Source: Kofleriaceae bacterium (GTDB lineage: Bacteria; Myxococcota_A; Polyangia; Haliangiales; Haliangiaceae). From it: a stretch of 64,000 nucleotides of DNA. Shown here one piece after another: positions 8,034 through 26,103 of the stretch. Every line of letters begins with the position of its first letter. Within the stretch, counting starts at the first letter, position 1. The stretch lies in contig JACKDR010000005.1 in assembly GCA_020633495.1 (NCBI GenBank), positions 107,501 to 171,500 of the forward strand. Direction: 5' to 3'. A program made the position numbers and the translations under genes. The notes under the pieces were generated by a model. The model searched no databases. It was not told where the DNA came from and saw only the letters and a program-made list of their open reading frames with translations.

Positions 8034-8865
8034 ATGGCGACGACGCCGCAGGCGCCCGACGGGCGCGACCCGCCCGGCGACGCCGGCGACGCCGCGTCCG
8101 GCGACGCCTCGGTGCCGGCGACCAGCCGCGCGCTGGTCGCGGCGCTGCGCGCGGCGCTGACCGCGCGCGACCTCGCGCTGGTCGCGCCGCTGGCGGTCCC
8201 CGCCTACGACGCCGCGGTGGCGCCCGCGCAGCGGCTGCCGGCGCCGCCGTCGGGACGTGCCGCGCCGCTGGCGCTGGTGATCGGCAACCACCGCGCGATG
8301 TGGCCGCGCTTCGTCGCGGCGATGGCGGCGGCGCCGGCGCGCCGCGGTCCCCGACCCGCTCGACGCCTGGGTCGAGGCCGAGCTCGCCGCCGCGGTGACC
8401 GCGGCGATCGCGGCGGCCGCGCCCGGCACGACGTGGGTCGCGCGCTACGCCCACACGCTGCCGCCGACGGTGGCGATCCAGCGCGCCGCGGCGATCGCCG
8501 GCCTCGCCCACCTGTCGCCGAGCCACCTGTGCGTGCACCCGACGTACGGGCCGTGGATCGGGCTGCGCGCGGTCGTCGTCGTCGACGCCGACGGCGCGCG
8601 CGCGCGCAGCGCCGCCGGTGCCGCCGCCGTGCGCCTGCGCGCGCGCGGCTGGCGCGACGCCTTCGCCGCGGCGGTGGCGGCCGGCGTGCCGGCCGGGACC
8701 GCCGAGCTGGCCGCGGGCTGGCGGCGGTGGCTGGCGGTGCGCGACGCCTGTCCGGTGGGCCGGCGCCACCGCTACGACGAGGTCCAGCTCCGCTATCACT
8801 ACACCAAGGACCCCGCCGCGCTCGCCGAGGCGATCGCGGCGGCGACGGCCGCCGCCGACCGATGA
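8034..8865 (+). CDS. MMACHC-like cobalamin-processing protein, frameshifted
   Basis: The N-terminal frame (ATG 8034) reaches ALVIGNHRAMWPRFVAAM. The coding signal then jumps near 8335-8347 to another frame, where it reads DPLDAWVEAEL and runs to TGA at 8863-8865. The second part contains CVHPTYGPWIGLRAVVVV and, near the end, RYDEVQLRYHYTKDPAALAEA. Both align with the matching blocks of human MMACHC (CblC), which binds and dealkylates or decyanates cobalamin. The product would be about 277 residues. The single one-base frame change is probably an assembly error, but a real lesion cannot be excluded. It follows the selenoprotein by 10 nt. Confidence 0.65.
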
Positions 8866-8911
8866 CCGCGCGCGGTCCGCGTGGCGCGACCGCGACCGGA
8901 CGCTGCCCGCC

Positions 8912-8966
8912 GCCTCGACTGCGCCCTCGCGGCTCCGCCGCTCGGGCTCCGCTCGGCGTGAGCGGA
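8912..8966. repeat. Dispersed intergenic repeat, copy A
   Basis: About 54 bp, roughly 78 percent identical by eye to 34511-34563. The shared core is CTCGACT, TCGCGGCT, CGCCGCTC and CTCCGCTCGG. It sits just downstream of the MMACHC-like gene, in the gap before the convergent repeat lipoprotein. Confidence 0.4.
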
Positions 8967-9016
8967 AGGGACCCCGTCGGGCGCGCGCCGCCGGTGCCGC
9001 CGCCGTGCGCCCGCGA

Positions 9017-12000
9017 TCAGCGCAGCGGCGTGCGGAAGCCGTGGGTCGCGGCGGCGTACCAGACCAGCCACGGCGGCGGCGCCGCCGCGGCGATCGCCAC
9101 GGTCCAGGTGTAGGTCGCCGGCGACGCGTCGACGTTGCCGGCGGCGTCGACGGCGCGGACGTCGAAGGTGTGGCTGCCATCGAGGAGCCCGGTGTAGGGC
9201 TGCGGCGACGCGCACGCCGCGTAGCCGCCGCCGTCGAGCTGGCACTCGAACGTCGCGGCGACGTCGTCGGAGGTGAACGTGAACGACGCGTCGCCGGTGG
9301 TCTCCGGGTCGGTCGGGTTGCCCGTGATCGTCGTGTCGGGCGCGACCGTGTCGATCGTCCAGGCCAGCGTCGCCTCGACGCCGACGTTGCCGGCGCCGTC
9401 GACGGCGCGCACCGAGAAGGTGTGGGCGCCCTCGGCCAGGCCGGTGTAGGCGTGCGGCGACAGGCAGGCGGCGAAGCCGCCGCCGTCGAGGTCGCACTCG
9501 AAGGTGGCGCTGCCGTCGGTCGAGCTGAACTCGAAGCTGGGGTCGGCGGAGCTGTCGAGCGCGGGCGGCCCGACGTCGATCGTGACGTCGGGCGCGACGC
9601 TGTCGACCGTCCAGGTGTACGTCGCCGGGGTGGCGTCGACGTTGCCGGCGCCGTCGGTGGCGCGGACCTGGAACGTGTGGCTGCCGTCGGCGAGGCCGGC
9701 GTAGCTCTCGGGCGAGGTGCACGCCGCGAAGCCGCCGCCGTCGAGGTCGCACGCGAACGTCGAGGTCTCGGTGGCGGAGAACGTGAAGCTGGCGGCGCCG
9801 GAGCTGGTCAAGAGCGGCGGCTGCCCCGTGATCGTCGTGTCGGGCGCGGTCGTGTCGATCGTCCAGGTGAAGGTCGCCGGCGTCGGGTCGACGTTGGCGG
9901 CGCCGTCGATCGCGCGCACCGAGAAGGTGTGGCTGCCGGCGGCGAGCCCGGCGTAGGCCTTGGGGGTGGTGCAGGCGGCGTAGCCGCCGCCGTCGAGGTC
10001 GCACTCGAAGGTCCCCGGCTCGGTGGCGGTGAACGTGAAGCTGGCGCCGGTCTGGTTGGTGGGATCGGCGGGGTGCGCGGTGATCGAGGTGTCGGGCGCG
10101 CCGGTGTCGATCGTCCAGGTCCGCGACGCCGGCGTGGCGTCGGTGTTGCCCGCGGCGTCGGTGGCGCGGACCTCGAAGGTGTGCGCGCCCTGGGCCAGGC
10201 CGGTGTAGCTCGCGGGCGAGGCGCACGCCGCGTAGCCACCGCCGTCGAGCTGGCACGCGAACGTCGCGGCGCCGTCGTCGCTGCTGAAGGTGAACGCGGC
10301 GTCGGTGGTCGCGACGGTGCCCGACGGGCCGCTGTCGATCGCGGTCGTCGGCGCGGTGGTGTCGATCGTCCAGGTCCGCGACGCCGGCGTGGCGTCGGTG
10401 TTGCCGGCGGGGTCGGTGGCGCGGACGGCGAAGGTGTGCGCGCCCTCGCTCAGGCCGGCGTAGGCCTCGGGGCTGGTGCACGCGGCGTAGCCGCCGCCGT
10501 CGAGCTGACACGCGAAGGTCGAGCCGACCTCGGTCGACGTGAACGCGAAGCTGGCGCCGGTCTGGTTGGTCGGCGTCGCCGGCGACGACGTGATCGACGT
10601 GTCGGGCGCGGTGACGTCGATCGTCCAGGTGTAGCTGGCCGGGGTCGCGTCGGTGTTGCCCGACGGGTCGAGGGCGCGGACCTCGAAGGTGTGGCTGGCC
10701 GCGCTCAGCGCCGCGTAGCTCTTGGGCGAGGCGCAGGCGGTGAAGCCGCCGCCGTCGATGCGGCACTGGAACGACGAGCCGACCTCGGTGGCGGTGAACG
10801 TGAACGCGGCGGCGACCTGGTTGGTCGGATCCGCGGGGCCGCTGGCGATCGTCGTGTCGGGCGCGGTGGTGTCGATCGTCCAGGTCGCGATCGCGGGCGT
10901 GGCGTCGGTGTTGCCCGACGGGTCGGTGGCGCGCACCGCGAAGGTGTGGCTGCCCTCGGCGACGCCGACGTAGGCCTGGGGCGAGGTGCAGGCGGCGAAG
11001 CCGCCGCCGTCGAGCTGACACGCGAAGGTCGAGCCCGCCTCGGTGGCGGTGAACGAGAAGCTCGCGGTCGTCGCCGCGGTCGGGCTCGCCGGCGCCGACG
11101 TGATCGTCGTGTTCGGCGCGGTCGTGTCGATCGTCCAGGTCGCGGTCGCGGGGGTGGCGTCGGTGTTGCCCGCGGGATCGGTGGCGCGGACCGCGAAGGT
11201 GTGGCTGCCCTCGGCGAGGCCGGCGTAGGCCTGGGGCGAGACGCAGGCGGCGAAGCCGCCGCCGTCGACCTGGCACGCGAAGGTCGAGCCCGCCTCGGTG
11301 GCGGTGAACGCGAAGCTCGCGGTCGTCGCCGAGGTCGGGCTCGCCGGCGCCGACGTGATCGTCGTGTTCGGCGCGGTCGTGTCGACGGTCCAGGTGTGGC
11401 TCGCCGGGCTGGCGTCGACGTTGCCGGCGGGATCGATCGCGCGGACCTCGAAGGTGTGGCTGCCGGCGGCGACGCCGGCGTAGACCCGCGGCGAGGCGCA
11501 GGCCTCGAACGCGGAGCCGTCGAGGCGGCACGCGAAGGTCGAGCCGGCCTCGGTGGCGGTGAACGAGAAGCTGGCGGTCGAGGCGTTGGTCGGGCTCGCC
11601 GGCGCCGCCGTGATCGACGTGTCGGGCGCGGTCGTGTCGATCGTCCAGGTGTAGCTGGCCGGGCTCGGGTCGGTGTTGCCGACCGAGTCGGTGGCCTGGA
11701 CCTCGAAGGTATGGCTGCCCGCGGCCAGCCCGGCGTAGGCCTTGGGCGCGGTGCACGCGGCGAAGCCGCCGCCGTCGAGCTGGCACGCGAACGACGAGCC
11801 CGACTCGGTGGCCTGGAAGCCGAACAGCGCCGAGGTCTGGTTGGTCGGGTCGGCCGGCCGGGTCGTGATCGAGGTGTCGGGCGCGGCGCCGTCGATCTGC
11901 CAGGTCCGGCTCGCCGGCGTGGCGTCGACGTTGCCGACCTGATCGGTGGCGCGGACCTGGAAGGTGTGGCTGCCGCCGCCGAGGCCGTTGAAGGTGGTCG

Positions 12001-13843
12001 GCGACACGCAGGCCGCGAACGGCGCGCCGTCGAGGCGGCACTCGAAGGTCGAGCCGGCCTCGGTCGAGCCGAACGTGAAGGTCGCGTCGGTCGCGATCGT
12101 CGGGTTGTCCGGCGCCGACAGGATCGTCGTGTCGGGCGCGACCTGGTCGATCGTCCAGACCCGCTGGGCCGGGCTGGGATCGGCGTTGCCGGCGGGGTCG
12201 GTGGCGCGGACCTCGAAGCTGTGGCTGCCGCCGGCGAGGCCGGTCAGATCCAGGGGCGTCGCGCACGGCGCGAACGCGGCGCCGTCGAGGCGGCACGCGA
12301 AGGTCGAGCCGGCCTCGGTGGCGGTGAACGTGAACGACGCCGAGGTCGACGCGGTCGGGCTCGGTGGCGACGCGGTGATCGTCGTGTCCGGCGGCGTCAG
12401 ATCGATCGTCCAGCTCCGGCTCGCCGGGGTCGGGTCGACGTTGCCGGCGGCGTCGGTGGCGCGGACCATGACGGTGTGGGCGCCGGCGGCCAGCGCCGGG
12501 AACGTCGTGGGCGAAGCGCACGCCACGAACGCCGCGCCGTCGAGGCTGCACCCGAAGGTGGCGGTGGCCTCGTCGGAGAAGAACGTGAAGGTCGCGACGA
12601 CGAGGTTGGTCGGATCGGCGGGCTGGCTCGAGATCGTGGTCTCCGGCGCGACGGTGTCGACGGTCCAGGCGTGGCTGGCCGGCGAGCCGTCGACGTTGCC
12701 GGCGGCGTCGATCGCGCGCACCGCGAAGGCGTGGGGGCCATCGGCGAGGCCCGGGTAGGTCGCCGGCGAGGTGCAGGCGGTGAAGCCGGCGCCGTCGAGA
12801 TCGCACGCGAAGGTGGCGCCGACCTCGTCGGCCGAGAACGTGAACGTCGCGGTGGCGCTGGGGCTGGGATCGACCGGCGCGGTGTCCAGCGTGGTGTCCG
12901 GCGCGGTCAGGTCGATCGTCCAGGTCGCGGTCGCCGGGGTCGGATCGGAGTTGGCGGCCTCGTCGGTGACGCGGACCGTGAAGGTGTGCGCGCCCTCGGC
13001 CAGCCCGGTGTAGGTCACCGGCGACGTGCACGCCGCGAAGCCGGCGCCGTCGAGGTCGCAGTCGAAGATCGCGCCGGCGCCGACGTTGGGCGACGAGAAC
13101 GTGAACGTGGCGTCGACCTGGTTGGTCGGATCGGCCGGGCCGCTGTCGATCTGGGTGTCGGGGGTGGTGGCGTCGAGGACCCAGGTGTGGACCGCCGGCG
13201 TCGGGTCGACGTTGCCGGCGAGGTCGATCGCGCGGACCGTGAAGGTGTGGGTGGCGTCGACGAGATCGACGTAGGCCTGCGGCGACGTGCACGCCGCGAA
13301 GCCGGCGCCGTCGAGATCGCACTCGAACGTGCCGTCCTCGTCGGCGGAGAACGCGAAGCTGACGTCGCGCGAGTTGTCGACCAGCGGCGGCGCCTGGTCG
13401 ATCGTGGTCTCGGGCGCGACCGTGTCGATCGACCAGTCGTAGGCGGCCGGGGTGGCGTCGACGTTGCCGGCGCCGTCGGTGGCGCGGACCTCGAAGTGGT
13501 GGGCGCCGTCGACGAGGTCGGGGAAGCTCGCCGGCGAGGTGCAGGCCGCGAAGCCGCCGCCGTCGAGGTCGCACTCGAAGGCGGCCGCCTCGTCGGCGGT
13601 GAACTCGAAGGTCGCGGTCGCCGAGCTCGCCACCGCCGCGGGCTGGGCGGTGATCGTCGTCTCCGGCGGCGTGACGTCGGCGTCCGGGGTGCCGTCGATC
13701 ATCTCGGCGTCGGCGGCGGCCGCGTCGGCGACCGGCGCGTCGGGGCCGGGCGCGGCGTCGGTGAAGCCGTCGTCGCCGCCACAGGCGGCGACCACGATCG
13801 AGAGCACGGCGACGGACGACAGCCAGACAGGTGACAGACGCAT
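9017..13843 (-). CDS. Giant lipoprotein with about 18 Ig-like repeats
   Basis: The product is 1608 residues. The N-terminus is a lipoprotein signal with Cys21 followed by GGDDG and an Asp/Ala/Pro-rich linker. The rest is about 18 tandem units of about 85 residues. Each has P-[DE]-T-x-I near its start, an F-x-C-x-L/V-D-G-x-x-[FY]-x-x-C core with two Cys that could form a disulfide, and G-x-H-x-F-x-V-R-A-x-D-x-x-G-N-x-D near its end, followed by TP/SP-A-x-x-x-W. This is an Ig-like or fibronectin-like beta-sandwich array, probably an extended surface adhesin or stalk. The ATG at 13841-13843 begins the signal peptide; a TATCAT box lies 18 nt upstream. There is no catalytic domain. The last unit ends in a short Trp-containing tail. 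Confidence 0.85.
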   Translation of the reverse strand: MRLSPVWLSSVAVLSIVVAACGGDDGFTDAAPGPDAPVADAAAADAEMIDGTPDADVTPPETTITAQPAAVASSATATFEFTADEAAAFECDLDGGGFAACTSPASFPDLVDGAHHFEVRATDGAGNVDATPAAYDWSIDTVAPETTIDQAPPLVDNSRDVSFAFSADEDGTFECDLDGAGFAACTSPQAYVDLVDATHTFTVRAIDLAGNVDPTPAVHTWVLDATTPDTQIDSGPADPTNQVDATFTFSSPNVGAGAIFDCDLDGAGFAACTSPVTYTGLAEGAHTFTVRVTDEAANSDPTPATATWTIDLTAPDTTLDTAPVDPSPSATATFTFSADEVGATFACDLDGAGFTACTSPATYPGLADGPHAFAVRAIDAAGNVDGSPASHAWTVDTVAPETTISSQPADPTNLVVATFTFFSDEATATFGCSLDGAAFVACASPTTFPALAAGAHTVMVRATDAAGNVDPTPASRSWTIDLTPPDTTITASPPSPTASTSASFTFTATEAGSTFACRLDGAAFAPCATPLDLTGLAGGSHSFEVRATDPAGNADPSPAQRVWTIDQVAPDTTILSAPDNPTIATDATFTFGSTEAGSTFECRLDGAPFAACVSPTTFNGLGGGSHTFQVRATDQVGNVDATPASRTWQIDGAAPDTSITTRPADPTNQTSALFGFQATESGSSFACQLDGGGFAACTAPKAYAGLAAGSHTFEVQATDSVGNTDPSPASYTWTIDTTAPDTSITAAPASPTNASTASFSFTATEAGSTFACRLDGSAFEACASPRVYAGVAAGSHTFEVRAIDPAGNVDASPASHTWTVDTTAPNTTITSAPASPTSATTASFAFTATEAGSTFACQVDGGGFAACVSPQAYAGLAEGSHTFAVRATDPAGNTDATPATATWTIDTTAPNTTITSAPASPTAATTASFSFTATEAGSTFACQLDGGGFAACTSPQAYVGVAEGSHTFAVRATDPSGNTDATPAIATWTIDTTAPDTTIASGPADPTNQVAAAFTFTATEVGSSFQCRIDGGGFTACASPKSYAALSAASHTFEVRALDPSGNTDATPASYTWTIDVTAPDTSITSSPATPTNQTGASFAFTSTEVGSTFACQLDGGGYAACTSPEAYAGLSEGAHTFAVRATDPAGNTDATPASRTWTIDTTAPTTAIDSGPSGTVATTDAAFTFSSDDGAATFACQLDGGGYAACASPASYTGLAQGAHTFEVRATDAAGNTDATPASRTWTIDTGAPDTSITAHPADPTNQTGASFTFTATEPGTFECDLDGGGYAACTTPKAYAGLAAGSHTFSVRAIDGAANVDPTPATFTWTIDTTAPDTTITGQPPLLTSSGAASFTFSATETSTFACDLDGGGFAACTSPESYAGLADGSHTFQVRATDGAGNVDATPATYTWTVDSVAPDVTIDVGPPALDSSADPSFEFSSTDGSATFECDLDGGGFAACLSPHAYTGLAEGAHTFSVRAVDGAGNVGVEATLAWTIDTVAPDTTITGNPTDPETTGDASFTFTSDDVAATFECQLDGGGYAACASPQPYTGLLDGSHTFDVRAVDAAGNVDASPATYTWTVAIAAAAPPPWLVWYAAATHGFRTPLR
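9080..13690 (-). repeat. Tandem array of about 255-bp coding repeats
   Basis: About 18 head-to-tail units of about 255 bp make up the repeat lipoprotein. The units around 10985-11150 and 11240-11400 are close to identical at the DNA level, pointing to recent duplication or gene conversion; the outer units are more diverged. Confidence 0.85.
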
Positions 13844-13923
13844 GGAGACCCCCGGCCGCCGATGATACGCGCTCCAAGCGATCCCCGTGCTGCGCGGGTG
13901 TTCAGGTCGACGCCGAAATCGGG

Positions 13924-13929
13924 TACGGT
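13924..13929 (+). promoter_or_regulatory. -10-like box TACGGT
   Basis: TACGGT ends 8 nt before the GTG at 13938, which also begins the first residues typical of Lhr proteins. Confidence 0.35.
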
Positions 13930-13937
13930 TGCGAGAC

Positions 13938-18719
<4,782 letters not shown>

Positions 18720-18721
18720 GC

Positions 18722-18741
18722 AGCCGCCGCGGCGCGCGGCT
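18722..18741. terminator. Possible bidirectional terminator hairpin
   Basis: AGCCGC (18722-18727) pairs with GCGGCT (18736-18741) around a GC-rich loop, in the 20-bp gap between the convergent lhr and the HEAT-repeat lipoprotein gene. It overlaps the stop codon of the minus-strand gene. Confidence 0.3.
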
Positions 18742-20013
18742 ACGGTCGGAACCGGAAGGTGATCGCGACGACCGACGGCCGCCGCCCGTCGTCGTCCTGG
18801 ACGTGGCCCTGCAGGCGCTCCACGCGCGCCACGCCGAGGGCGCACGTCGCCACCTCGGTCGTGCCGGTGGTGTCGGCGCCGATCCTCACCGCGCCCAGCC
18901 AGCCCCAGACGTCGACGTCCCACCGCAGCTCGAGCTGGCCGGCGAGCCCGTCGTCGTCGGCGGCGGCGCGGCGGAAGCACACCTCGATCCGCTCGGACAG
19001 CCGGTCGAGGTCGCGGCGGAGTCCCGACCGCGAGACGCCGGCGGGCAACACGTCGTAGCCGAACGACTGGGCCTGGCGCCGCCGCGCGCGCGGCAGCCAG
19101 CTGCGCCCGGCCGCCGCGGCCACGTGGTCGACGCGATCGCCCAGCAAGGTCTCGACCGCCGCGACGGCGGCCGGCTCGTCGCACCCGTCGAGGGCGCGGG
19201 CCGCGGCGTGACGCACCGAGGGCTCGGGATCCGCGGCCCGGGTCACCGCGGCCTCGCACGCCGCCGCCGGCTCCGCCACCGCCAGCGCCGACAGCGCCGC
19301 GGCCGCCGGCTCGCCCTCGACGGCGGCGTCGAGCCACCGATGGGCCAGCGCGGCGGCGTCCGCCGGTGCGGCGGTCGCGGCGCAGGACAGCGCCCTGGCC
19401 TCGCGCGCCCCGGCGGCGCCGCGGCGGCCGCCGCCAGCAGCACCGGCGCTGCGCCCGCGGCCGACCGCGGGCACAGATCGGCGATCAACGCGTCGGCCAC
19501 GGACTGCGTCGACATCGAGCAGCCCTCGAGCAGCTCGACGGGCGTGTCGTCGCCGAGCAGCGGCAGCAGCGCGGGCAGCTCGTCAGCGGCGCCCCGGAAC
19601 GCCAGGTGGCGGGCCACGTAGAGGCGAACCACGGCGGACACGTGACGCAGCAAGGCCCGCAGGTCGTCGGCGCTGGCGCGGGTCTCGACCTGCGTCCACA
19701 GCTTCCAGGTCGCGCTCTCGACGCCGCCGATCCCCACCGCCGCCGACTCGTAGCCGCGCGCCGCGGCCAGGGCGTCGACCGCGAGGGCGAGGTCCGGGTC
19801 GGTCACCAGCGCGTCGGTGGCCGCGAGCTCCAGCGGCGGCAGCGGCGTCACCGGCAGCGGCGTCACCGGCGTCACCGGCGGCGGCGCCGCCGGCGCCACC
19901 GCGGCCGGCGGTGGCAGGGCGCGCGGCGGCGGCGTGGGCCCGACAGGGCGCGCGCACGCGGCGACGACGACCGCGATCACCGACGCTCGCACCCAGCTCG
20001 ACCTGCCGCCCAT
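18740..20013 (-). CDS. HEAT-repeat/AgmX-domain lipoprotein, frameshifted
   Basis: Starting at 20013 the protein has a lipoprotein signal (Cys20 in VAACARPVG), a Pro/Thr linker with PVTPL repeats, and helical HEAT-like units (RHVSAVVRLYVARHLAFRG, ELPALLPLLGDDT). Coding then switches frame near 19400-19430. It continues with further HEAT-like units (EPSVRHAAARALDGC, AVAAVETLLGD) and a C-terminal AgmX/PglI-like domain (LSERIEVCFRRAAADD then QLELRWDVDVWG and ATCALGVARV) to the TAG at 18740-18742. AgmX-type domains occur in myxobacterial gliding and signalling proteins. The frame change falls in a GGCGGC-rich stretch and is likely an assembly indel. Confidence 0.6.
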
Positions 20014-20082
20014 GCGCTCAGTGTGCCGCGTCGCGCGCCGACGATCGAGGCCCCGCACCGGCAGAGGCCGGCAGCCGCGCGC

Positions 20083-23477
<3,395 letters not shown>

Positions 23478-23490
23478 CGCGGCGATGGTG

Positions 23491-25321
23491 TCACAGGAAG
23501 GCGTCGACGAGGAAGAAGCCACCGACCCCGGCGCCGGCGCACAGCAGCAAGATGAAGATCCACAACCCGACACCGCGCCGCGGCAGCGGCGTCACCGGCG
23601 CGACCGCCTCGCCGATCCCGGGCGCGGGCGCGGCCGCGGCGCTCGTCGCGCCCGGCAGGGCGACGACGTCGACCATCTGCCGGCGCCGCTGCTCCTCGGC
23701 GGCGTTGAACGCGGCGGCGGCGGCGAGGTACTCGGGGTTGGCGAGCGGGTTCTCGACGGTGGCCACGCCGGCCGGCGTCGCCGCGGGGTAGCCGGCGCCC
23801 GGCACCGCGCCGTACGGGCCCGGCGTGCCCGGGGTCGCGGCGCCGTAGCCCGCCGGCGGTGACGCCGCGTAGGCGGTCGGCGCCATCGGGGCCATCGGGA
23901 TCGCGGGCAGCGGCTCGGCCATGACGGTCGTGCTCAGCGACGCGTCGCCGGCCACCGGGCCGCCGCCGCGCGCCATCGGCGCCGACCACGCGGGCACCGG
24001 CGATGCGATCGCCGGAGACACCGGCGACGGCGCCACCATCGGCGCCCCTGGCCCCGCGACCGCCGGCACCGCCATGGTCGCCGGCAGCGCCGGCGCCCGC
24101 ACCGTCGGTCCGACCGGAGACACCGGCGGCGCGGCAGCGCCGACGCCTGCACCGTCGGCCCGATCGGGGCGCCATCGGCGCGGCCGCGGGCGCCGCCAGC
24201 GCCGACGGGCGCGGCGGCGGCACCGGCGACGGCCCCGGGCCGGGCGGCGGGAACGCGACCCGCGGCGGCACCGGCGCGCCCGCGACCCCGGCCCCGACGC
24301 CCATCATCGTCACCGGATCCGCCTGCAGCTCGATCACCAGGCTGGGATCGTCGTCGGCGGCGAGCGCGACGTCCCACGCCACCGCGCGGGTCGGCTGCGC
24401 CAGCGTCCACTCGATCCACCGCGCGATGTCGAGGTTGGTGGTCCGGTTGTCGACCTGGTGGGCCAGCGCGGCCAGCGAGTTGCGCCACTGCGCGGCGCTC
24501 TGCCAGCGCTGCGCGGGATCCCGGGCCAGCGCGCCCATGATGCTGGCGTCGACCTCGGGGCTGACCGCGGCGTTGATCGACGACGGCGGCGGGATCGCCA
24601 TCCGCTTGACCTGCTCGAGGGTGTCGAAGTCGGTGGCGCCGCGAAACAGCGGCCGCGCGGTCAAGAGCTCCCACGCCACGACGCCGGCGGCGAACAGATC
24701 GCTGCGGGCGTCGACCTTGCCGTCGAGCGCCTCGGGCGCCAGGTACGAGAACTTGCCCTTGAGCGTGCCGGTCGCGGTGAAGAGCGTCGCGCTCGACGCC
24801 TTGGCGATGCCGAAGTCGATGATCTTGACGACGCCGTCGCGGCCGACGATCAGGTTCGACGGCGAGATGTCGCGGTGGACGATGCCGAGCGGCCGGCCGG
24901 TCTCGTCCTTGAAGGTGTGGGCGTAGTCGAGGGCGTCGCAGGTCTGGATCAGGACCGACAGCACCAGCGGCACCGGCAGCGGCCCCACCGAGTGCGCGGC
25001 GTGGCGCAGCACGTGGCGCAGATCGGTGCCGTCGATCAGCTCCATCGCGATGTAGTAGGTCTGGTCGACCCGGCCCAGATCGTAGGTCTGCGCGATGTTG
25101 ACGTGGTTGAGCCGCGACGCCAGGCGGGCCTCGCGGATGAAGCTGCGCACGAACTCCTGGTCGCCGACGTACTGGTCGAGCAGGCGCTTGAGCGCGACCG
25201 GCCGCTCGAACCCCTCGATCCCGGTCTTGATGGCGCGGTGCACCGTGGCCATGCCACCGGCGCCCAGGCGCTCGTGGACCAGGTAGGGACCGAAAATCTC
25301 GGGCTGTGACGGAGCCGTCAT
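23491..25321 (-). CDS. Membrane-anchored Ser/Thr kinase, frameshifted in linker
   Basis: The product is about 610 residues if repaired. The kinase domain starts immediately (FGPYLVHERLGAGGMA, Lys45 in VALK, HRDISPSN at 149-156, DFG at 169-171, APE) and all catalytic residues are present. A Pro/Ala-rich linker follows; near 24140-24165 the frame shifts, probably twice, inside two similar stretches (IGPTVQASALP and VGPTVRAPALP). The C-terminal frame carries more Pro/Ala/Tyr-rich linker, a short helix (NPEYLAAAAAFNAAEEQRRR) and one membrane segment (VGLWIFILLLCAGAGVGGFF) at the extreme C-terminus. The ATG at 25321 was chosen because kinase homology begins within ten residues. It is the first gene of a two-kinase operon. 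Confidence 0.7.
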
Positions 25322-25344
25322 CGCAGGGGCCGGCGGGGCCTCGT

Positions 25345-25397
25345 GATTTTCCACTCGTGCGCGAAGGTTGCAAGTGAAGGCGGCACGGGCGGACAAT
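25345..25397. promoter_or_regulatory. Divergent promoter pair sharing a TTGCAA -35
   Basis: TTGCAA (25368-25373) is self-complementary. Rightward, it is 18 bp from GACAAT (25392-25397), 7 nt before the GTG at 25405. Leftward, it is 17 bp from AAAATC (complement of 25345-25350) ahead of the kinase gene. This is read by eye; one shared -35 is the inference. Confidence 0.35.
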
Positions 25398-25404
25398 CGA
25401 TCGC

Positions 25405-26067
25405 GTGAGACGCCCTGGCCGGACCTCCTGGGTCGCGACCGCCGCGCTGGCGACGGCGGCGCTGGGCGGCTGTTTCGGCGACACCACCACCGAGTTCCCG
25501 CCCGGCCTCGAGCCGCTGGAGGACGACACCGCGCCGGCCCAGCAGGGCGGCAGCTACACCGAGACCCTCACCATGGTCGACGGCGAGCTGACCAACTACA
25601 CCTGGGTCCATGGCCGGGGCTACATCCTGGCCGATCCCGGCACCGTGTGGGCGGCCAGCAAGGACGTCGACGTCATGGCGTCGGCGTGCTCGACCGACAC
25701 CTACAGCGCCGAGGTCGGGGTCGAGCCCGAGTACGAGTACGGCTTCCGGATCAGCTACGAGGTCGATCAGGTCATCACGATCGCCTGGGACGAGCTGTGG
25801 CGCTACGGGACGATCGAGGGCACGCCGTCGGCGCCGACCCTGGCGATGATCCGCTACCAGAAGGTCTTCGGCTCGGAGCTGATCCAGCTGATCGAGGGCT
25901 CGGTGCAGCTGCACGCCACCGACGATCCCGACGTCACCGAGATCGAGACGATCGAGCACCTCGCCGCCGCCGGCGGCGGGGCGTCGGACATCCGGGCCTC
26001 GATGCAGTACCGCTTCGACAGCCTGGCCGCGGTCGCGCACGGCCAGCCGCAGCCGCCCTGCCCCTGA
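25405..26067 (+). CDS. Lipoprotein of unknown function
   Basis: The product is 220 residues with a lipoprotein signal (ATAALATAALGGC, Cys23). The body is predicted beta-rich (GSYTETLTMVDGELTNYTWVH, EYEYGFRISYEV) with two further Cys, one in SACSTD and one near the C-terminus. I do not recognise the family. The GTG start fits the promoter upstream (GACAAT, 7 nt away). It is divergent from the kinase at 23491 and 36 bp upstream of slyX on the same strand. Confidence 0.7.
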   Translation: MRRPGRTSWVATAALATAALGGCFGDTTTEFPPGLEPLEDDTAPAQQGGSYTETLTMVDGELTNYTWVHGRGYILADPGTVWAASKDVDVMASACSTDTYSAEVGVEPEYEYGFRISYEVDQVITIAWDELWRYGTIEGTPSAPTLAMIRYQKVFGSELIQLIEGSVQLHATDDPDVTEIETIEHLAAAGGGASDIRASMQYRFDSLAAVAHGQPQPPCP

Positions 26068-26103
26068 GCGCGCGGCCGGGGCCGCGTGATATACCCGCGG
26101 CCG

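Noticed and set aside
9080..13690. Possible CRISPR array from the regular 255-bp periodicity
   Set aside because: Units are far too long, have no spacers, and are coding in frame with conserved protein motifs.
8618..13834. A 1738-residue open frame on the plus strand across the repeat lipoprotein
   Set aside because: Arg/Gly/Val-rich with no known domain; it is the stop-free antisense of a GC-rich repeat gene.
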